Notes: a model not told the origin generated them from the letters alone. Positions 33,162-45,632 are shown, numbered from the stretch's first letter. The stretch: 64,000 bases of DNA from Moniliophthora roreri (GCA_001466705.2 LATX02000001.1:930001-994000); one strand, 5' to 3'. Numbers and translations: made by a program.

Positions 33162-34011
33162 TTATATATTCGACAGAAGTTGTACTACTTTGTGGTGGCC
33201 AGCAATCTTCGCTAGGTCAATACAGGTCATGCCATCGGGATCCTATACTAGACGCGATTAATGCAGGTTATTGAATAAGAAAACTAGAGTGGCTGACCTT
33301 TGCATTGGGATCTGCACCCTTATTCAAAAGCAGTTTCACGGCCGTAGCATTGCCTCGGTCACTTGCCAAGTGAAGGGGCGTGTAGCCCTACCCATTTGAT
33401 TCAACATGCGCCGGTATCATTGCATTGATAGAAAACTCACGTATTCATCTGCTGCGTTTGGGTCTAACTGAGGATTTTGTGCAAAGAGGGCATCTAATTT
33501 CTCTATATCTCCAGCAGCTGCGTGGCCATGGATGCTGTTATCGACCTCTTCTTCATCCTTGGCCATGACGCTAACAGCATTCCCCAACCCAGACTGGCCT
33601 CCTGCAGCGCTTGGTACCTCGTCACTATCCCAGTTAATTTCTCCGTCCTCTTCCTCAGGAGCCTTGCCGGGAATCGTTGCTCCTTCCTTCCATCCCAGGT
33701 CACGAGCTATCTGTAAATACCTCTTTTCTGCTTCGCCACCATCCTTGAACTTCGATCCAGCGGTATTCCAGGCATCCCATTTTGCTCTACCGGTGAGATC
33801 GAAAAAAGAGGGACGGGGCGTATTGGGGCTCGGAGAAACGGTCAACCACTTGTACAAGCCGTATAACTAGCGGCGATTAAGTCAGGACAGGAGAGAGCCA
33901 CGGCAGAATAGGAACCTCTAGTTTAATATCATTTGATACTTTGTTGAGAGACGAAGCGTTAGAAAGATACGATGCAGCATCATGGAAGACAGAGGACGGT
34001 TGGTAGCTCAT
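33162..34011 (-). CDS. Acyl-CoA-binding protein with ankyrin repeats (ACBD6-like)
   Basis: Four exons on the minus strand. N-terminal acyl-CoA-binding domain: SVFHDAASYLSNASSLNKVS, then LYGLYKWLTVSP with PSFFDLTGRAKWDAWN, which holds the Tyr/Lys and Lys/Trp ligand-site residues of the family. An acidic linker follows (EEEDGEINWDSDEVPSA), then two ankyrin repeats: DNSIHGHAAAGDIEKLDALF, and after an intron GYTPLHLASDRGNATAVKLL, then DPDGMTCIDLAKIAGHHKVV. This order is that of ACBD6, which binds long-chain acyl-CoA. Confident in family; partner unknown. Confidence 0.9.
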
Positions 34012-34115
34012 AGCAAGATGCTATTATTATGTAAGGGGAATCTAGGTAGCGTATTGTCTTAGGTCAATGTCTACACAAACGACTTTTATAAGTTACTGCA
34101 GATCCCAGAAAATTA

Positions 34116-35595
34116 TCATACGAGGCCAGCCGCCTTCATTGCCTGCAGGAACTCATTAGCATTGGAAGTTTGTGTCGCATAAAGCCCATACCTTCAACAT
34201 CTCTACCCCGATCTTGGCAGGACTGTCGGTGACGATGACGCCAGCTTTCTCTAAAGCTGCAACTTTGTCGCTAGCAGCACCTGAAGAAACTTAGTAAAAT
34301 CAACAATTATCTAAGTGGAGGATAGTACCTTTGCCTCCAGCAATGATGGCACCAGCGTGGCCCATCCTCCTTCCGGGTGGTGCTGTGCGTCCAGCGATGA
34401 AGCCAACGACGGGCTTAGGGTTGGCACGCGTTTTGTTGTACTTCTCCAAGTATTCAGCGGCTTCTTCCTCCATGGTTCCACCAATCTCTCCGATGATCAC
34501 GATACCTGTGAACTGATGAAACCTGCAATCTCCGTGAAGTGCTTTTTCGTTTACCTTCGGTCTTAGGATCATCGAGGAAGATTTTGATTCCGTCTACATG
34601 TTGAGTACCAGGGAAAGGATCACCACCGATACCCAAGCAAAGGGACTGTCCGAGACCGACACTAGTTGTTTGGGCTACAGCCTCGTATGTCAGAGTACCA
34701 GAACGCGACACGATACCTGCAAAGTCAGGTAAATAAAGTCGCATTCACATTGGGGTTCTGCAGAACGTACCAATCTTGCCGGGTTTGTGAATGTGACCAG
34801 GCTGAATACCCATCTTGCACCCCTCAGGGTTGATGACTATAGACAGTGGTAAGGTGCCAGAACAATTATACCAACAAAGCATACACACCACCGGGGCAGT
34901 TGGGGCCAACTAATCTGGACTTTGATTGGCTTTTTAACGCATGCATAACCTGCGCATAGGCCGTATCACTGATCAGCAGTGTGATGAGCTAGCAGTCTCC
35001 TTGCCACGTACACGAATTTCGTCCGCTTGGGGGATTCCTTCCGTCACACAGACAATGAGACCAATCTCGTTTTCAATAGCTTCGATGATAGCGTCGGCGG
35101 CGGTAGGCGGGGGAACATAGAGGATGGTAGCATCGGGTTGAGTTTCTCGGACAGCCTGGTAAGAAGCGCATTGAACGTTCAAAGATCCCGAAAAACTGCC
35201 AGATTACGCACCTCCTTGACGCTGCCAAAGACAGGAAGACCAAGATGTGTCTGACCAGCCTTCTTGGGAGAAACACCTCCGACCATCTTTGTGCCATAGG
35301 CTATTGCTTCTTTCGCATGGAAAGTTCCCTTCGACGGTAATCAATACATAGGCTAAGAGAATGAGAAGGCTAGAAGCTGACCGTCTTTCCAGTAAAGCCT
35401 TGGCACAGAACTTTGGTATCTTTATGAATTCGGAGGTTTTGAATAGTATCCTCGTAACCCCTGCGTGCGGAAGACTGAGAGAACGCCCTGCGTCCAACTG
35501 ACGGTAGAATCCGGTTAGCCATACAGTTGAGCAAACGAACTTGGATGAAGATATTCACTACTACGAGCCAGCGAATGTGTAGTTTGGCGGAACAT
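34116..35595 (-). CDS. LSC1: Succinyl-CoA ligase, alpha subunit, mitochondrial
   Basis: TCA-cycle enzyme that makes ATP or GTP from succinyl-CoA. Mitochondrial presequence [14 protein letters not shown]... (exon split inside), then [39 protein letters not shown] with the CoA-binding loop, [103 protein letters not shown] and [15 protein letters not shown], whose His is the phosphorylated residue. Ends MKAAGLV. About seven exons with good sites. Very confident. Same strand as the importin gene downstream of which it does not overlap. Confidence 0.95.
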
Positions 35596-35805
35596 GATAA
35601 CGGCTTGAACTACGACTGGAATCGGTGAAGTAAAATGTATTTGTTTATCTTCTATTTGTTTCATCGAGCGAGCGGCCAGCGCTCCCGGCAATTCTCATCA
35701 TTGCGAACATAGCCGACGAAACGACCTGCCATACTCCAGATACACTCTGCTACAGTATACAACTTGTTTATTCATTATCCCGTACATTGTCAATACATCG
35801 TCCTC

Positions 35806-38800
35806 TCAGCGGTCCAATGCCCCAGCCCTACGCCTTTCACGGACTTTCCTAGAAGCTCTATGCAGAGAAATAACAGCATATTTGACTTGATCGAAGCGTT
35901 TCTCATTTATGGCACTAGCAAAAGCAAGAAAGGATCAGTACCCATACTAGATGCAGACGACATGGGCCACAAACCTGCTCAACTGGTTAAGGAACTGTTC
36001 CTTGATGGAAATGGGCGCAGCCGTTGTCGGGAGCTGTTGTAAAATAGGTGGCATCCAGGAGAGCATTTGCGCTGACCATGTAGAGGACATCGACCGGAAT
36101 ATAGATACAACCATGGAGTCAGACTCGGGTGGAAAGTCTCCCACCAAGCCGTTGAGCAGGAATCCGACAAAGTTGGATCCGGCTTCATCAACAACACCAT
36201 GGATAGCGTTTGCATAAGAGATGTAGTTTGGAGGTGTCGTTTTGGGAGGTGTCGGGTCTAAGCAGTCGTGCGTGAAGATCATGCGGAACAAATCCAAGGC
36301 GGCGAATATGGTATCCGATTGAACAAGGGTAAGCGCTGCAGTAGAAGCGCGGAAAGCCAAAAGTAACACGGAGGATTGGAAGAAAATGTCTGGCGCTTGT
36401 GTCAGAAGTTGAATAAGCATCTGAACATAGTCCTCAAGGACTGTTTGACCATTAGTCCTGTAACAATTTGGATCTTAACGGGTCACATACCATCAGGTAT
36501 ACTGCCGGCAGTTTTCACCTGAAGCATTGATGCAACCTTGCTGGTCGAGCGTTCGTATATTTCCTTGAAGGACCCTCTCAGGCTTGTATCTTCTTCATCG
36601 CCAAACCGTCCCATGAGCTTCCCTGCAATCCAAAGGTAGCTCGATATACCAGTGTTTTCGAATGAGAATGACATCCTAGCCACTATGGCAGGCGCAATGG
36701 GAAGTACTGCCGAGTCAAAGAAGCTTAGGCCGTGCCTTAAGACACGAGTTGTCCTCTCCGCAATGTCGGCATCCGCTCCGTACTTGACAATGAAAGCGTC
36801 GAATATGGTCCAAGCTTCTGCGCAGGTGTTCTGGCATGCTGATGGGAGTTCCTCTCCAAAGCTTCGTATGACATTCAGCATTACTTCGAGATTCTCAAGA
36901 CCATCTGAAAATGAAGATGAGAATACAATTCTTTCATCCTTGCATTATGCATACCTCCAGCGTCCTGCAGTTCCTGCTTCGTGGCCGGGACAGGCTTGCT
37001 TGCAACAGCATGCACACGGGACAATATGTCGAGAGTGAACGTCTTTAGCGATTGCGCTGCCTTCTCCATTGGCATAGCAGAAATAACGTGTGCGATAGCT
37101 TCGTAAACTTGTCGTTTGTCATCTTGCAACAACGTGGTGCCTGCAGTGTTGAGGAAGCCGTGGAGCGTTGGAAGAAAATCGACAAGATGCTAAAGAGGAG
37201 GCGTATCAGAGAGCAGTATGATATCTTGGACGAGTGTACTTGCCTGCTTGCAGTCCGAACAAAGCCACTTGAGAGCCTGCCCTGCGGCTGCACTGACTTC
37301 AGAATCGGGTTCTTGAAATCCGGCGGATATGTACTGGAGCTGAGATTGAATATATTCTGGGTGCATGTTGATCCACTCTGTGTAACGCGAAATAATCAAC
37401 AAAGCAGCATAGCGAACCCTCGGGTGCTCAGGTAGAGAAGGTAGGAGGTTCATGATCTTGGGAACTGCCCGCTCGTCTTTGGGATCACTCTGCGCTCCCA
37501 TCGATCGAAGCGCAAAGAGAGGCGCCTCTATCTCTTGCCAGGAAATGGTATCGGCGGTATGGGCTAAACCAGCCGTAATCATTTCGTATGTCGCCATTAG
37601 GCAAGCCTCTGGCTCCAAAACCTCGCAACAGTCCTTCAACGTGTCGCCCATAATATGCCTGAAGGAACGGAAATCGTCCGCTTCCTGGCCTGTCAGAGGA
37701 GAAGAGTCGGATGGGAAGCGCAAGTGACCAATGATGACACGCATTATGGTCTGATATGCTTGCACGAATAAAGGAGGGACAGTCGACTTCTTGCCAATGA
37801 CTTGTGCAAGGCGAGCCCAAAACGGGAAGGTGATGGGAACGATATCCAGGTCTGGGTAGGCTGAGCATTCAGCTAAAGCCTCCACAATAGGGTAAAAAGT
37901 TTCGGTATGGTGTACGATGAGCATGCGGTATGTCTCGCCAGCTTCAGCAAATATCCGTGCGTACCCGCGAATTTTGTCTGGATCCTCCTTGTGCTGAGAA
38001 AGCAGAGGCTTGAGGGCAATGACACGCGGTACTATGATTTCGATAACAGGCATGTTATCGTCGATCTCTTGCGTCTCGTGTATGAGATCGCATATCACTT
38101 CCACTGCAGAATCAAAGAGTGGCTCGGATGCGAGAGCTTCAAAAGCAAATCCTAGTAGCGGGGAAGCGGCCATGTCTGATGTGCTCACTTCACCAGAAAG
38201 GAGCCAGCTGCGCAGACAGTTGAAGACTTGGTTTTGAATTTCAACGGTGACACCTAGAGAAAGGATAAATGAAAGAAAGGACTGGTCAGGAAAGCAAACG
38301 CACCAGTGGCCTGGATGTACACCGACAACAAATCAAGGACTCGCTTCGAATTGTTGGTTAATAACTGTGCCACTCGCTCGTTCCATTCATAGTCCTGAAG
38401 CCGGGCGTTGAGTGGCGACAAGATGTTGGCTTGAAAAACGACTGACTGTAATTGGGATTTTCGAGTTTGTGTGGAGTTCTTCTGGTAGTAGCGTTAAAAA
38501 CTGGAGTAGAACGGGTACTGTTTGTGGATTAGAACCAAAAGTAGCGATGATCGTTTGGACAGCGTCCTGCCAACCAGGATACTGAAGTGCGAGGCCTGCC
38601 AATGCCAGACATAGCTGAACGACGATCGCACGAGGACCACTCTGGTACTTTTCCAACGCGCCCAATAATGTATCACGGAGACCAGGTAATTGAGATTGAT
38701 CTATTTGATTGAGGTCGTATGTGACCTGAAAGAGGGTGAGTTGAAATGTGAGATATAAAGGCTAAGATTTGCGCACTTTTGCCCGGAATGTCTGTGCTGC

Positions 38801-39033
38801 AAATACTTTGGCTGCAGAAGGTGCTTCTGGAGAGAGGAGAAGGACATTGCAGGTTGACCACGCTTCAGGCTACGAGTGAATTAGAAGGGATTGTTGACTG
38901 GTGCTTCAAGTGAAAAGATACTTGCAGCGTGCTGGAAATCCTGAAGCCAGTTATTCGCATTCTCCAGCTGCACCTTATCCGGAGCTCGAGCAAAGACATC
39001 GAGAGCAGACAGCAATGCCTGGATGTCGGACAT
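35806..39033 (-). CDS. MTR10: Importin of the Mtr10/transportin-3 family
   Basis: Nuclear import receptor of the beta-karyopherin group for SR-like and RNA-binding proteins. Starts MSDIQALLSALDVFARAPDK, QLENANNWLQDFQ, which is the typical first HEAT repeat; then AAKVFAAQTFRAKVTYDL (importin N-terminal domain), LPGLRDTLLGALEKYQSGPR, LCLALAGLALQYPGW, LTLLPEEL. Many HEAT repeats follow in long exons, for example the one at about 37190-38188. The end runs INEKRFDQVKYAVISLHRAS, then VRERRRAGALDR, typical of the family. About nine exons. It shares a 92-base divergent promoter with the mS35 gene. Family confident; choice of last exon relies on the donor GTTTGT at about 35980. Confidence 0.9.
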
Positions 39034-39125
39034 TTTTCGAGGAGTGGTCAAAGAGAAAGTTGATAACTGTTTATTCCGTCATCTCTGCTGCACTCTGGCA
39101 GTGGCTTGCCTTGTTTTCAACCGTC
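39034..39125. promoter_or_regulatory. Shared divergent promoter of MTR10 and mS35
   Basis: 92 bases between start codons. It is AT-balanced, with no TATA box seen. Inferred from position only. Confidence 0.4.
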
Positions 39126-40114
39126 ATGGCCTTCCGGCTAGCAAGTCATCTCACAAGAACCTGTGCCAAAACCTGCACTAGAGCAGAACTTGGCCTACGC
39201 TCTTATCATGCTTCTCTTCCCAACTTGGCCAGAAATGCAAAACCCACGCTCACCAAGTCGGAAAAACGCGCGGAAAGAAAAGCCTTTGAGGACGAATCAG
39301 ACACCCAGTTCGACATGAACGATGTTCGGTGGGCGGAACAAGAACTCGAGAGCGACTATCTCGACGATGACACCGTTTCAGCTGGTCATATCATGCTTAG
39401 GTACGTAGTGTCCTCTTTCCTGCCGGGAACGTAGCAGTAACTTTGCAGCACAGTGAGCACCGTCAAACTCTGCACTACCTTCGTTTAATTGAGCACGAGA
39501 TGCCCAAGCTTGTCTGTGCGTAAGACACCGTTGTATTTTGCTCTCATTTGACACCGTGTTTTCCGCCAGTATACCGAAAACCGTTCAAACCTCTCAAATC
39601 CGACTGTCTCATAGTCCGTTCTGTAAGTTACGGTGGTGAAGAACACCCAGTAACCGCAAAGCGCGTCGTCACGGTTGCCGTCGATGACTTACCTCTCAAG
39701 AACGCCGCTGCCGTACACAAATTCAAGTTGCTTGCTGGACCAAGGTGGACAATACGTCCACCGACAGATGGTGGTGTCAGTGGCATAGCAGAGTGGGGGA
39801 ACGGGTTCGTGAAAATCTCGTGTGAAGACTTTGCAAACCCGGAGCAAAATTTGAAGTGGATAAGTGATAGGCTGGACATCATGATCAAGGAGGCTAATGT
39901 ATGTCACTTTCCGTCCTCACTTTATCTATGCTGACCATTATTACTTCTTCTGTTGCAGACTCTCGACGAGACATTCAAGGACGTTCCTCTAGACATTCGC
40001 CACATGTATTCCAAAGCGCGTAAAGCCAAGAAAGGAGAACACCTCCGAGGACGGCTGTTCAACCGTCCTACGATACGCGACTTCCCGCAAGAGTGGCTAC
40101 CCGCCTCTTCGTAG
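39126..40114 (+). CDS. RSM24: Mitochondrial small ribosomal protein mS35 (Rsm24 type)
   Basis: Component of the mitochondrial ribosome small subunit. Presequence MAFRLASHLTRTCAKTCTRA. Four exons. After an acidic part (DESDTQFDMNDVRWAEQELE) comes a small exon EHRQTLHYLRLIEHEMPKLV, then YRKPFKPL and the conserved domain (Pfam MRP-S28): HKFKLLAGPRWT, GFVKISCEDFANPEQNLKW, SDRLDIMIKEAN, then LDETFKDVPLDIRHMYSKAR and RPTIRDFPQEWLPASS. The acceptor at about 39456 (CACAG) rather than the nearer GCAG keeps the frame. Confident in family. Confidence 0.88.
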
Positions 40115-40263
40115 CACTATACCACTCACTCCCTATGTTCATACATCTCGCAAAATATAAATCTTCTAATTCCGAATTCCGACTTTTCCATCTTTAGTCA
40201 GCATTGGGCACACGATTATCAATTGTCGCGCGATCTTCTTACTTGACCTTCTCTTAATCCACG

Positions 40264-41475
40264 ATGACTCCCAATATCGTCCGAGCTTCAGTTGTCCAAG
40301 CATGCACTCATGCGTATTCACTGCCGGATACTCTGGACAAACTGGAACGCTTGACGCATGAAGCGAAAGGTGAAGGTGCCCAGCTTGCCGTGTTTCCCGA
40401 AGTATGTTGACCGTTACAATTGCGATCATTGTTAACCATTTCCAAACACCGTAGGCCTTGTATGTTCTACTCATCAAAATTTGCGCCACTTGCTCACAAC
40501 GACGTTAATAGTATTGGTGGTTATCCGAAGATGTCGCACTTTGGTGCCGTAGTTGGCGAGCGTTCCGCAGAAGGCAGAGACGAATTTTTGCGATATTATT
40601 CATCGGCAATCGAGGTTTCCGCCTCGTCGCCTGCAATCACAAGGATACAAACGATTAGCAGAGATACAGGTGTCTTCCTTGTTGTTGGTGTCATTGAACG
40701 TCACGGAGGTACATTGTACTGCACCGTGATCTTCATCGATCCAAGCGACGGATTGGTGGGCAAACATCGCAAGCTTGTCCCGACTGGGTCTGAAAGGCTC
40801 ATTTGGGGGCAAGGTGATGGGTCTGCTATACCGGTTTTGGAGCGTTCTTTCTCTTCGTCGAACGGTAACATGAAAGCAAAGTTGTCGGCAACAATATGCT
40901 GGTATGTAGAACCGCATATGCGTTCCGGGCTCTTACTGACGTATGATATCGAAGGGAGAATTATATGCCTCTTTGTATGTTCAGATCTTCACTCCGTCAT
41001 GCTCTCCTCTTATCCGTTGAATCTCAGTACGATACCACTACTATTCTCTGGGCACGCAGATCTACACGGCACCCACCGTTGACGCACGACCTGTCTGGCA
41101 AAACACTATGACACATATCGCTCTCGAAGGACGCTGTTTTGTTCTCTCGGCCTGTCAGTTCGCCCAAGAAAAGGATTACCCTCCAGACCACCCTGTGACC
41201 AACCCAAGTGCTCGCAGTGAGGATAACATCATGATTGCGGGCGGAAGCGTCATTGTTAGCCCATTGGGTAAAGTACTTGCAGGGCCCTTACTTGGTCGAG
41301 AGGGTGTTTTGACCGCTGACTTGGATTTGGATGACTGTGTGAGAGGGAAATTTGATTTGGACGTTACTGGGCATTATGCACGACCTGATGGTGAGTTACC
41401 GTGGTTTTACCCAATCTACGCATGATAATCATTCCGTTCGCAGTATTTGGGTTCAAAGCCAACGTGTCGCAATGA
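40264..41475 (+). CDS. Nitrilase-family carbon-nitrogen hydrolase
   Basis: Hydrolase of the nitrilase superfamily, nitrile-cleaving branch by similarity. Catalytic triad: Glu in [17 protein letters not shown], Lys in [14 protein letters not shown], Cys in [15 protein letters not shown]. Also [36 protein letters not shown] and [19 protein letters not shown]. Introns are short; a 5-base exon at 40455-40459 lies between two introns (40402-40454 and 40460-40511) and is needed to join FPE to FIGGYPK. The end KANVSQ follows a last intron in ARPD. Starts [20 protein letters not shown]. Nitrile substrate unknown; cytosolic by lack of signals. Confidence 0.9.
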
Positions 41476-41780
41476 ATATTCATGCTCAGACCTACTCAGA
41501 CCTGCGGGATATTGAAATTGAAACAGTGTAGAAGGCTGCTACAAGGAATTGTGATCGGTCCTGAAGGAGGCTTTTGTTTGATGTAGCGACTCTTTGTTGT
41601 GCTGATTCTGACCTCACAAAGGGCTTACTCCGTATCCGATGGTCTAAGAGTTCCGTTCTCCCTCTTATAAGCTTTCCATGGCGTACGCTGAAACCTCATA
41701 GCTCACATCACTCGTAGAAGCTCGCAGATCACCACTTTCGCTTCCCCCCGCAGTAATTTTGCACCATCTACTATATCAAC
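41476..41780. other. Intergenic region
   Basis: 305 bases between two genes on the same strand. I see nothing in it beyond the expected terminator and promoter. Confidence 0.35.
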
Positions 41781-42311
41781 ATGCCAGACTGCGGGAACGC
41801 AAACGCATATAAGGCTCTACTAGCTTCCGCGTTTCCTCGTGAACGTCCTGAACGGTCATGCGAAGCGAAAAACAGGCGATATCGATACGGGGTGACAAAG
41901 AGTAGGCACTCGCAGAGATCATCAAATTTGGGATGGAGTGAGACTCTTCGGATAGATCGGATACGGGACAGGAGGAAATCTTTACGGCCGGGGTTGGGTT
42001 ATTCCCCTTTGCGGGATGGAGTCCGAGGTCGAACAATATATGATGTGAGAAGTGCGAGGCGGGGGTCACTACAGGTTATTGATCCCACGACGACAAGCCC
42101 CATTTCGAGCCCAAGCATGTTGTCTAGGACAATTGACGACGGGTCCCGACTATCACAGAATGACAATGAATGGGAGAAGGAATATCGTCTGTGGTTACGG
42201 TCGCTCGAAGATTCGGACTCGTGCTCGGATGAACGACGGTGTTCGGTTCAGGACACGATGTCTCAGGAGGAGATGGAAATGTTTATCAAGTTCATCAACT
42301 TTGCAGATTAA
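41781..42311 (+). CDS. Basic/polar protein of unknown function, single exon
   Basis: 176 residues from ATG to stop without intron. The first 110 residues are rich in Arg and Ser (RSCEAKNRRYRYGVTKSR, IRDRRKSLRPGLGY). The C-terminal third is acidic (NDNEWEKEYRLWLRSLED, then SQEEMEMFIKFINFAD), which could be an amphipathic helix. No signal peptide or membrane helix. The ATG has ATCAAC before it. No family recognised; the even composition across the frame and the placement between genes make it a likely but unproven gene. Confidence 0.55.
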   Translation: MPDCGNANAYKALLASAFPRERPERSCEAKNRRYRYGVTKSRHSQRSSNLGWSETLRIDRIRDRRKSLRPGLGYSPLRDGVRGRTIYDVRSARRGSLQVIDPTTTSPISSPSMLSRTIDDGSRLSQNDNEWEKEYRLWLRSLEDSDSCSDERRCSVQDTMSQEEMEMFIKFINFAD

Positions 42312-42680
42312 TATACTCGTAGGACACATGCACGATCCGTCTATTGTACCTTGCTGTAAGAATAGAAGTTGATGATGGATTTTCACGTTGCAAGAGCATG
42401 GTAGAAGTAAAACTGGAACGTGAGGAAGAACATGCTGGACAACCATGAAGATACCTTACGGTGTGGTAAGTTACTAAAACCAATTTTCTAGGGGTTTTTA
42501 CTGACAAGTTGAGCTAATGTAGAAGATAGTGATTTCGCCTAGGCCAAAGGTCCAAGTAATGCCCACGGGTCCCCCCGTGGGAACAAGACTCTCCTTGCCT
42601 TCCATCACGCCAGCACTCGACTCCCCCGTACATTTTTACCCTTTCTCCTCCCCTTCTTTGTCGCTCATTCTCTGCACCAG
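42312..42680. other. Intergenic region, septin promoter
   Basis: 369 bases. The last 60 bases before the septin ATG are pyrimidine-rich (CCCTTTCTCCTCCCCTTCTT), common for well-expressed fungal genes. Nothing else seen. Confidence 0.4.
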
Positions 42681-44402
42681 ATGTCCGACTCGTATTCCGG
42701 TGTCTACTCTAACGGGAGTGTGCCCGGCTCAAATCCTTCTTTGGGCCAAAATCCCTCCTTGGGCCAGTCTCACGGCTCTCCATTGTCCTCTGTGATTCGC
42801 AAAAAATTATTGGGGTACGTTGGGTTTGCAAATTTTCCCAACCAAATGCATCGGAAAAGCGTCCGGAAGGGCTTTCAATTCACTGCTATGGTCGTTGGTT
42901 TGTGATTTTTCTTTGGGGTGTAATTTGGGGTTTTATTGACCGAGTTATCAGGGGAGTCTGGTCTAGGAAAGTCAACTTTGATCAATACTCTGTTCAATAC
43001 TCCTCTCTACCCACCAAAGGAGCACATTCCTCCTTCAGCAGAGAGGCCAAAGACTGTTGCCATTGAGAGCATAGGTGCAGGTGAGTGCCCTAACGTTGCT
43101 ATCCGCTCCCGATTTGCAATAAACTTATCTTCCATTTACGTGTAGACATTGAAGAGAACGGTGTGCGTCTCCACCTTACGGTCGTGGATACCCCTGGATT
43201 TGGTGATTTTGTCAATAATGATGAGAGGTATAATTTCATCCATTCCTCCCGACCTTCCGTTGTTGCTGACAAGTTTGTCTAGCTGGAAGCCCATCCTTGA
43301 TGATATTGAATCCCGTTTTGACTCTTACCTTGAGCAAGAGAACCGGGTCAATCGTACGAAGATTGTTGACAACCGTGTTCATGCGTGCCTTTACTTTATT
43401 CAACCTACGGGTCACTCGTGAGTCACCTTATGTTAAAGACAGCTAGCCTGGTCGACGGAGCGTTCTTGCTGTCATAGGCTTAAGCAAATCGACATCGAGT
43501 TCATGCGCCGACTGCACACAAAAGTCAACTTGATTCCAGTCATTGCCAAGGCTGACACTATGACCGACGAGGAGATCCTTGACTTCAAGCAACGAGTAAC
43601 TATCTTTGGTTGGCGTTCTGCTTGCATCTGCTGACATTTACTTTCCCAGATTCTTGCTGACATTGCCCACCATAATATTCACATCTTCCAAGCGCCGACA
43701 TACGAGAATGAAGACGAAGAAAGCATCGCGGAAGCGGAAGAGATTGCCAGCAAGATCCCCTTTGCTGTGGTCGGTTCTGACAGGGTTGTTGAGACTCCTG
43801 ATGGCCGACAAGTCCGAGGACGTGCTTATCCTTGGGGTGTTGTTGAAGTCGATAACGAAGACCACTGTGATTTCGTCAAGCTCAAGCAGATGTTGGTCCG
43901 CACTTACATGGAGGAGCTCAGGGAGTACACTAACAACGTTCTCTATGAGAACTGGCGTACAGAGAAGCTTATCAGCATGGGTGTCACCCAAGACTCGAGC
44001 GTCTTCAAGGAAATCAAGTAAGTAGCGCAATTTTGAGGTATTCTCAAATCCTCTGATGCAGGTCGATAGCCCTGCTGCTCGGCTCCAAGAGGAGCGTACA
44101 ATGCACGAGGCCAAACTCGCCAAGATGGAGACAGAGATGAAGATGGTCTTCCAGCAAAAGGTCCAGGAAAAGGAAGCCAAGTTGAAACAATCCGAGGAAG
44201 AACTTTACGCTCGACACAAGGAGATGAAAGAGGCACTTGAAAAGCAGCGCCTGGATCTTGAAGACAAGAAGAGGAAGATTGAGTCTGGTCGACCTATCAC
44301 TCCTGAAAAGAACTCGGTATGCAACTTCAGTCTATTCATGTGTTCGTACTCTAACAATTTTCCGGTGGTTCTCAGACTAGGAAACGGTTCCTCAGGGCTT
44401 GA
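42681..44402 (+). CDS. CDC3: Septin, Cdc3/AspB class
   Basis: Filament-forming GTPase of the bud neck and septum. The short N-terminus has a repeated NPSLGQ and then the polybasic lipid-binding stretch [12 protein letters not shown]. GTPase motifs: G1 [12 protein letters not shown]3 [11 protein letters not shown]4 IAKADT. Septin-specific stretches: [72 protein letters not shown] and [17 protein letters not shown]-terminal coiled coil follows ([40 protein letters not shown]), then [16 protein letters not shown], and a last exon TRKRFLRA. About eight exons. The class is called from the Cdc3-like unique stretch and coiled coil. Confidence 0.92.
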
Positions 44403-44816
44403 GCGTTGTCCATAGGGATTCCAGAATTTCCCGTCGTGAATGCGGAAATATTTATCCTCGTTGACCCTTTGATGCTCTTCATTCATGCCTTGTTCTGTTT
44501 CTACCCATCGTTTCTATTCCGTTGTCTTGTTGTTGTCTTGGTTCCAGAACGCTGAACACCACACTCTTTTTCACCATGGATACTCAGTCTACTACGTTTT
44601 TACTTGTAGTACGATTATATCTGACGATGATTTTGTTCTTTTTCTATCGTATATCGTATGGTATCGGAGCCCTCGGTTGTGCCGCCTTATGATCCAATAT
44701 ACCAGTGCACTTCTAGCTGACTTCTATATTTTTTTTTTTGTCGTATGGAGCGCTGAACCAACGCAATTGATTGACGCGTGTGGATGACTCTTTGACGCCA
44801 ACCACCATGGTCGTAA
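44403..44816. other. Intergenic region
   Basis: 414 bases, T-rich (for example a T run at about 44731-44740). No gene or clear motif seen. Confidence 0.35.
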
Positions 44817-45632
44817 GTTGCCTTCAACTTTTCCTTCGAACATTGCCTAGAAGAGCTGAAGAAAATGCAATCAAGCTGCTTCAACTCTCGATCAAGGCCG
44901 AACTTGAGAATCTCGCTTCCTTAGAACCTGCAGATCCCGCAAACTTTGACTATTTCTTTGAGGTGTGGTTCACTCCTTCCGTGTTTCATTGTCCTGCTCA
45001 GCGTTCATCCGTCGCGATCGTGCAAACCCTCCAACCGAATCGTACATCCACGGATTTTATCGATGTCTTATCGGGCAATGCGAAACCCTACTACAAATTA
45101 CAAACATCGAACTGAAAGGTCAAATGCACGTCCTGCAACGAACAACACCACAAAGTGATTTCTCTGAATCGAGCCGTGCGCCACCTGCATCCTGGTTTCT
45201 TCGCTTTAATAATTTTAACTCTTCATTTCTGCAGGAGGAATTCGAAGTATCCGGTGGTAAAGGCGCCAAAGCAAATTTTGTCTGGAAGTGTACCTTTTGC
45301 AAACGAGAAAGTTCTGCCAAATTTGATTCTGCGTATCCGACTAGAGCGTACACTGAAGATGATTCGGGACAATTTGCGCCGTTTTTGAAGGTTGATTGTA
45401 GGGGATTGGAGTTTGTCGGTTTCGAACCAAGGGTTAGGATCTGCTTGCTTCCCGCGACATCTGTGGTTGCTGATGGACTTGTTGATAGGCTCCGTGGAAA
45501 GCGACTTCACCCAAGGGAACGACGTTTACAGACATCAACTTATCGGGGGAAGATATGTGGACGGAATATGATGAGAAGGCAGGAGCTCCCGTCAGCATCA
45601 GTGAATTCGAGTGCAAGTGGGCCAGGGCATGA
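44817..45632 (+). CDS. CXXC zinc-binding protein, DUF866/CZIB family
   Basis: Small conserved eukaryotic protein (C1orf123 in man). First exon is only ATG GTC; the second starts LLQLSIKAELENLASLEPAD and ends YFFE, then VKCTSCNEQHHKVISLNRA, EEFEVSGGKGAKANFVWKCT, FCKRESSAKFDS, FLKVDCRGLEFVGFEPR, and after an intron APWKATSPKGTTF, DMWTEYDEKAGAPVSISEFE and CKWARA. The two pairs CTSC and CTFC bind zinc. About 160 residues, as in the family. A nearer acceptor for exon 2 would bring a stop; the chosen one (ATCAAG at about 44874) gives the family start MVLLQLSIKAELEN. Function is not well known. Confidence 0.88.
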
